Part shown: piece by piece, positions 60,644 through 64,000 of the stretch
Layout of the letters: every line of letters begins with the position of its first letter
Position numbering within the stretch: the first letter of the stretch is position 1
Origin: Acidaminococcaceae bacterium
GTDB taxonomy: Bacteria; Bacillota; Negativicutes; Acidaminococcales; Acidaminococcaceae
Length of the DNA: 64,000 nucleotides
Assembly (NCBI GenBank): GCA_017405945.1
Contig: JAFQZL010000055.1
Span: 1 to 64,000, forward strand
Reading direction: 5' to 3'
Position numbers and translations under genes: made by a program
The notes under the pieces: model-generated
What the model was told of the DNA's origin: nothing
The model's input: only the letters and a program-made list of their open reading frames with translations
Database searches by the model: none

Positions 60644-61705
60644 ATGAAGGGAAAAAAAAGAATACTATATGCGATGCATTTAGATTGGAGTTGGATTAAA
60701 CAAAGGCCGCAATTTATTGAAGAAAGACTTGAGAATGAATTTGACGTGTATGTTACCTGCAATAGGAATTACAGAATTAGAAAATATTATAAAAAAGGCA
60801 ATATGAGCGTATTTTACAGAATCCCATTTATTTCCCGTTACCCACAATTATGGAAAATCAATCATTTTAGGATGAAACAGTTCCTTTATAAACATATTGA
60901 ACGGTTTGATCCGGATATTATATACGTATCATCACCTGATTTTATTGAAGGAATTCCACTATCGTACAAAGGGAAAATTGTTTATGATTGCATGGATGAT
61001 ATGATTGCGTTTGCGCTAATGCATAGAAAAGTAAATATGTTACAGCTTGAACAAAAGCTGGTTGAAAGGGCAGATGCGGTCATTGTTTCAAGTGATTGGC
61101 TAAAATCGGTGTTGTGCAAACGCAATCCGAACTATGCGTCAAAATTGCACATCATTAAAAATGGTTTTGATGGAAATATTGTGAAGGAAGAGCAGCACCC
61201 ACAAAATCAGTTATATACATTTTGCTATTTTGGGACGATAAGTCATTGGTTTAATTTTGATATCCTTGTTAAAAGTTTAGTGGATTTTCCCGATATTCAG
61301 TATTTATTGATTGGCCCGGTAAGTCCGGGTACAACCATTCCAAAACATGACAGAATCATTCATGTACCGGCAGTTGGACATGGTGAATTGTATGAAAGGA
61401 CTAAAAATGCAGATGCATTTATCATGCCCTTTAAAATAAACGATATCGTGTTGGCGGTGGATCCTGTAAAACTGTATGAATACATCAATTTTAATAAAAA
61501 TATTCTTTGTGTAGAGTACCCGGAAGTGAAGCGTTTCGAACCGTTTGTTTTCTTTTACAATGACTATGAATCGTTTTGTAGTCAAATTAGAAAGATGAAA
61601 GAATTAACGGGAACAAAATACAGCAATAAGGACAGGTTGTTTTTTTTGCGGTTAAATACCTGGGAACAACGCGTGAAACAAATTGTTACTTTGATTGATG
61701 TTTGA
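60644..61705 (+). CDS. Glycosyltransferase, GT-B fold (TuaH-like)
   Basis: A 353-residue protein resembling TuaH-type glycosyltransferases: LYAMHLDWSWIKQRPQFIEE at the N-terminus, IVYDCMDDMIAF, ADAVIVSSDWLKSVL, FCYFGTISHWFNFDIL and a C-terminal FKINDIVLAVDPVKLYEYIN donor-site segment. It is AT-rich and part of the last glycosyltransferase block. Sugar and acceptor are unknown. Confidence 0.78.
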   Translation: MKGKKRILYAMHLDWSWIKQRPQFIEERLENEFDVYVTCNRNYRIRKYYKKGNMSVFYRIPFISRYPQLWKINHFRMKQFLYKHIERFDPDIIYVSSPDFIEGIPLSYKGKIVYDCMDDMIAFALMHRKVNMLQLEQKLVERADAVIVSSDWLKSVLCKRNPNYASKLHIIKNGFDGNIVKEEQHPQNQLYTFCYFGTISHWFNFDILVKSLVDFPDIQYLLIGPVSPGTTIPKHDRIIHVPAVGHGELYERTKNADAFIMPFKINDIVLAVDPVKLYEYINFNKNILCVEYPEVKRFEPFVFFYNDYESFCSQIRKMKELTGTKYSNKDRLFFLRLNTWEQRVKQIVTLIDV

Positions 61706-62734
61706 ATGGATGGAATACTTATGCAACCTATCGTCAGTGTCATAGTTCCTGTTTATAAAGTTGAGTTCTACTTACCCAAGTGTCTTGATAGCGTTGTTAA
61801 TCAAACTTTCCGTCATTTGGAAATCATTCTTGTGGACGACGGTTCACCTGATAAATGTGGAGAAATTTGCGATGAATATGCGAAAACAGATGCAAGAATA
61901 AAGGTTTTTCATACAGAAAATAAAGGGCTGTGCGCTGCCCGGAACTACGGTATTGCAAGAGCCAAAGGTATATATATAGGCTTTGTTGACAGCGATGACT
62001 GGATCGAACCTGATATGTATGAAATATTGGTTAATGAAATTGAAAAAAATAAAGCAGATATAGTTAATTGTGGTGTATATGACGAGTATCCAACAAGAAC
62101 CGTCATAACATCTGCCACGGATAGAATATTTGATAACAGCAAAGATTTAATCAAAGCACTGATTACTGCTGATATTGGCAACGGAATTTGGCATAAACTT
62201 TTTAGAAAAAGTTGCTTTACGAATATTGCGTTCCCGGAAGGCCACGTATATGAAGATATTGTTATGACGTACAGACTGTTTTCCAATGCAGCAAAAGTTG
62301 TTTGTATTTCCAAACCGCTCTATCATTACCGAAAAAGAAGAACCGGCGCTATAACAACAAATCATTCCATGGAGAATCTGAGAGACTATTGGCTTGCTCA
62401 CAGATTACGATACGGTTTTCTTTTAGCTGACAAACAATTACCGAGTGATAAAGAACTGGTAGATATTCAACTCAATTACTGTGCAGCCGCTATAGCACGA
62501 ACATGGAGATGGTATTACGCTCTGTCAGAAAAGGAAAAGAAAACATTGCATCCATTTGTAAAAGAAATGCAATATTTTTCCAAGCAACATCTTCCAATCT
62601 TTGGTATGAAGCACTGGTCAATCCATCTTCGGTTATCTATTTTTTTGACAAGGTTTGATAATACTATTGTTTATGCTTTGCTTAATAAAATTTGTGTATT
62701 ATTATATAAAATGAATTATTTATTTAAAAAATGA
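61706..62734 (+). CDS. Glycosyltransferase family 2
   Basis: A 342-residue GT-A enzyme: VSVIVPVYKVEFYLPKCLDS, VDDGSPDKCGEICDEYA, LCAARNYGIARAKG and the metal motif FVDSDDWIEPDM. It is similar in its first 110 residues to the enzymes at 4930 and 62786. It begins immediately after the previous stop codon (ATG 61706; ATG 61721 is an equally plausible start). The basic C-terminal end is typical of capsule GT2 enzymes. Confidence 0.85.
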   Translation: MDGILMQPIVSVIVPVYKVEFYLPKCLDSVVNQTFRHLEIILVDDGSPDKCGEICDEYAKTDARIKVFHTENKGLCAARNYGIARAKGIYIGFVDSDDWIEPDMYEILVNEIEKNKADIVNCGVYDEYPTRTVITSATDRIFDNSKDLIKALITADIGNGIWHKLFRKSCFTNIAFPEGHVYEDIVMTYRLFSNAAKVVCISKPLYHYRKRRTGAITTNHSMENLRDYWLAHRLRYGFLLADKQLPSDKELVDIQLNYCAAAIARTWRWYYALSEKEKKTLHPFVKEMQYFSKQHLPIFGMKHWSIHLRLSIFLTRFDNTIVYALLNKICVLLYKMNYLFKK

Positions 62735-62785
62735 ACCCTCCAATAGCTTTTAGGATCCGTGTCCGTGCAGGACATCAGTGAGGGA

Positions 62786-63745
62786 TTAAGCCTGATTACT
62801 ACGTGTACCGTAAACATCACATATAAAATCGAATAATGGTGGACAATGTTTAAAAAGAAAAAACAGAATCTTCTGCTTCCATGTAAATTCTTCAGGAATG
62901 GTTTTTGTATTCAGGAGTGTTTGTGAGGCAAACAAATAGTTGGAATCGGATAAATCTTTCTCTTTCATAATACAATAAGTTAATGATTTTCTTTTAAATT
63001 CCAAATCGATTTTTTCAGGCGGATATATATCCCAGGATGAAAGATTCTGTAATAGTTGGCAATGCATTTCAAACCAGTCGCTCAAAACTTTTGCAGTTTT
63101 GAGAGTCGTTGTGCTTCCAGGCCGATAACTGTAATAGTATAAAACTTTGTTCAGACTGTAAATGTAATTGGCATTATAAATAACTATATTTATAAAAATA
63201 TCCTCATAGTCATATCCTTCCGGAAATTTGTCTTTATCAAATAATGATTTTTGAAATAGCTTATCACAGGAAGAGCTTCCATATTTTACCTGATGATCTA
63301 TGAGTTCTTCGCGGGTTTTATGACCAGTGGACAATGCATTGATAGTTTTAAATTGCAAACCGAGATTATTATGATTCACAACTCTTTGCATGCCGAACTT
63401 TACAATATCGGCGTTATTATTTATGGCGCACTCATAGGCGTCTTTACAAAAGTCTTCATGAACCCAGTCGTCACTATCAACGAACATCAGGTATTCGCTG
63501 GTTGCTTTGCGAATACCCAGGTTTCTGGCTACGGAAGTCCCCGCGTGCTTTTGGTGGAGTACTTTAAACCGATTGTCTTTTGCAGTATATTCGGCACAAA
63601 TTTCATCGCATTTATCCGGCGAACCGTCGTCAATTAAAAGAATTTCTATATTTGTTAAGCTTTGGCGCTGCAAGCTATCAAGGCAGCGTGGCAGATATTT
63701 TTCAGTTTGATAAATAGGGACAATGATACTGACCAGGGGTTTCAT
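62786..63745 (-). CDS. Glycosyltransferase family 2 (minus strand)
   Basis: A 319-residue GT-A enzyme: VSIIVPIYQTEKYLPRCLDS, IDDGSPDKCDEICAEYTAKD, GTSVARNLGIRKATSEY and FVDSDDWVHEDF. It faces the previous gene, with a 51-nt gap between their ends. ATG 63745 has AAGGAG nine bases upstream and is preferred over GTG 63763. It may belong to a separate minus-strand unit continuing beyond the window. Bases 63746-64000 show no further gene. Confidence 0.85.
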   Translation of the reverse strand: MKPLVSIIVPIYQTEKYLPRCLDSLQRQSLTNIEILLIDDGSPDKCDEICAEYTAKDNRFKVLHQKHAGTSVARNLGIRKATSEYLMFVDSDDWVHEDFCKDAYECAINNNADIVKFGMQRVVNHNNLGLQFKTINALSTGHKTREELIDHQVKYGSSSCDKLFQKSLFDKDKFPEGYDYEDIFINIVIYNANYIYSLNKVLYYYSYRPGSTTTLKTAKVLSDWFEMHCQLLQNLSSWDIYPPEKIDLEFKRKSLTYCIMKEKDLSDSNYLFASQTLLNTKTIPEEFTWKQKILFFLFKHCPPLFDFICDVYGTRSNQA

Positions 63746-64000
63746 GATGTTTTCTCCTTGCACTCTTTAACGGCAGTATTTGTTCAGCAGCCAAAGTTAG
63801 GCATCTTGATAGCGGGAAGAAGAGGTTTGCATAAAAAACTCCGATAATAATGTTGCAATAGCATTATTACCAATACTATCATTTTATGGTAAAAATTGGA
63901 AGAGATATGTAATGTGTGGTTCAAACTTACTGTAGATACCCAAAAGGCGTACTGACAGTGGTTCCCATTTAAAAAATTGTTGGATAGACATAAGTGAATT

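Noticed and set aside
1-64000. CRISPR arrays, rRNA, phage or transposase genes
   Set aside because: I looked for regularly spaced repeats and for known mobile or ribosomal sequences and saw none.

Overview
This window looks like the surface-glycan locus of a diderm Firmicute (Negativicutes, of the Acidaminococcus/Phascolarctobacterium/Megasphaera kind). The evidence is mixed on purpose: heptosyltransferase, WaaE-like, WaaL-like and EptB-like genes imply an outer membrane with LPS, while Firmicute-style AGGAGG ribosome sites, frequent TTG/GTG starts, LicD, CDP-glycerol-transferase and LTA-synthase-like genes imply a Firmicute background. The genus is inference. Almost every gene acts on cell-surface polysaccharide.

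Region 1 (1-16.6 kb) is visibly GC-rich and looks like host LPS-core territory: the 3' part of a LarA-like gene, an LTA-synthase/sulfatase-fold membrane enzyme, a VirK/YbjX protein, core glycosyltransferases, an ADP-heptose-type heptosyltransferase, an O-antigen ligase-like protein, an uncharacterised protein with faint deoxyhypusine-synthase flavour, an ELM1-like protein, three more glycosyltransferases, and on the minus strand a capsule-type glycosyltransferase with a phosphoethanolamine transferase.

Region 2 (16.8-27.2 kb) is a complete Wzx/Wzy-type module: WbaP-like initiating transferase, five glycosyltransferase-like genes including a probable galactofuranosyltransferase, a Wzx flippase, Glf (UDP-galactopyranose mutase), a small Wzz-like protein and a Wzy-like polymerase. 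It should make a galactofuranose-containing glycan.

Region 3 (27.3-43.4 kb) becomes strongly AT-rich. It starts with a PglF-like 4,6-dehydratase, a DegT aminotransferase and a PglC-like initiating transferase (a 4-amino-6-deoxy sugar pathway), then an ATP-grasp-HAD fusion, two adjacent LicD proteins, a glycosyltransferase, a second Wzy-like polymerase, a CDP-glycerol-type polyol-phosphate transferase, a second Wzx and an MBOAT/DHHW O-acylation pair.

Region 4 (43.5-57.7 kb) is the most unusual. A minus-strand winged-helix-LicC fusion faces an ABC importer of the 2-aminoethylphosphonate type. After a strong terminator come a cytidylyltransferase-PEP mutase fusion, a phosphoesterase, an SDR, a nucleotidyltransferase, an unknown dehydrogenase, phosphonopyruvate decarboxylase, a truncated LicA, and intact LicC, LicA and LicB. 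This merges phosphonate biosynthesis with a lic1-type phosphocholine pathway, feeding the LicD enzymes of region 3. No AEP transaminase is seen, so the fate of phosphonoacetaldehyde is open.

Region 5 (57.9-63.8 kb) holds an IspD/TarI-like cytidylyltransferase, an SDR and an AraD-like epimerase, a plausible CDP-pentitol/pentose pathway for the region 3 polyol-phosphate transferase, followed by three glycosyltransferases. No rRNA, tRNA, CRISPR array or intact transposase was seen.
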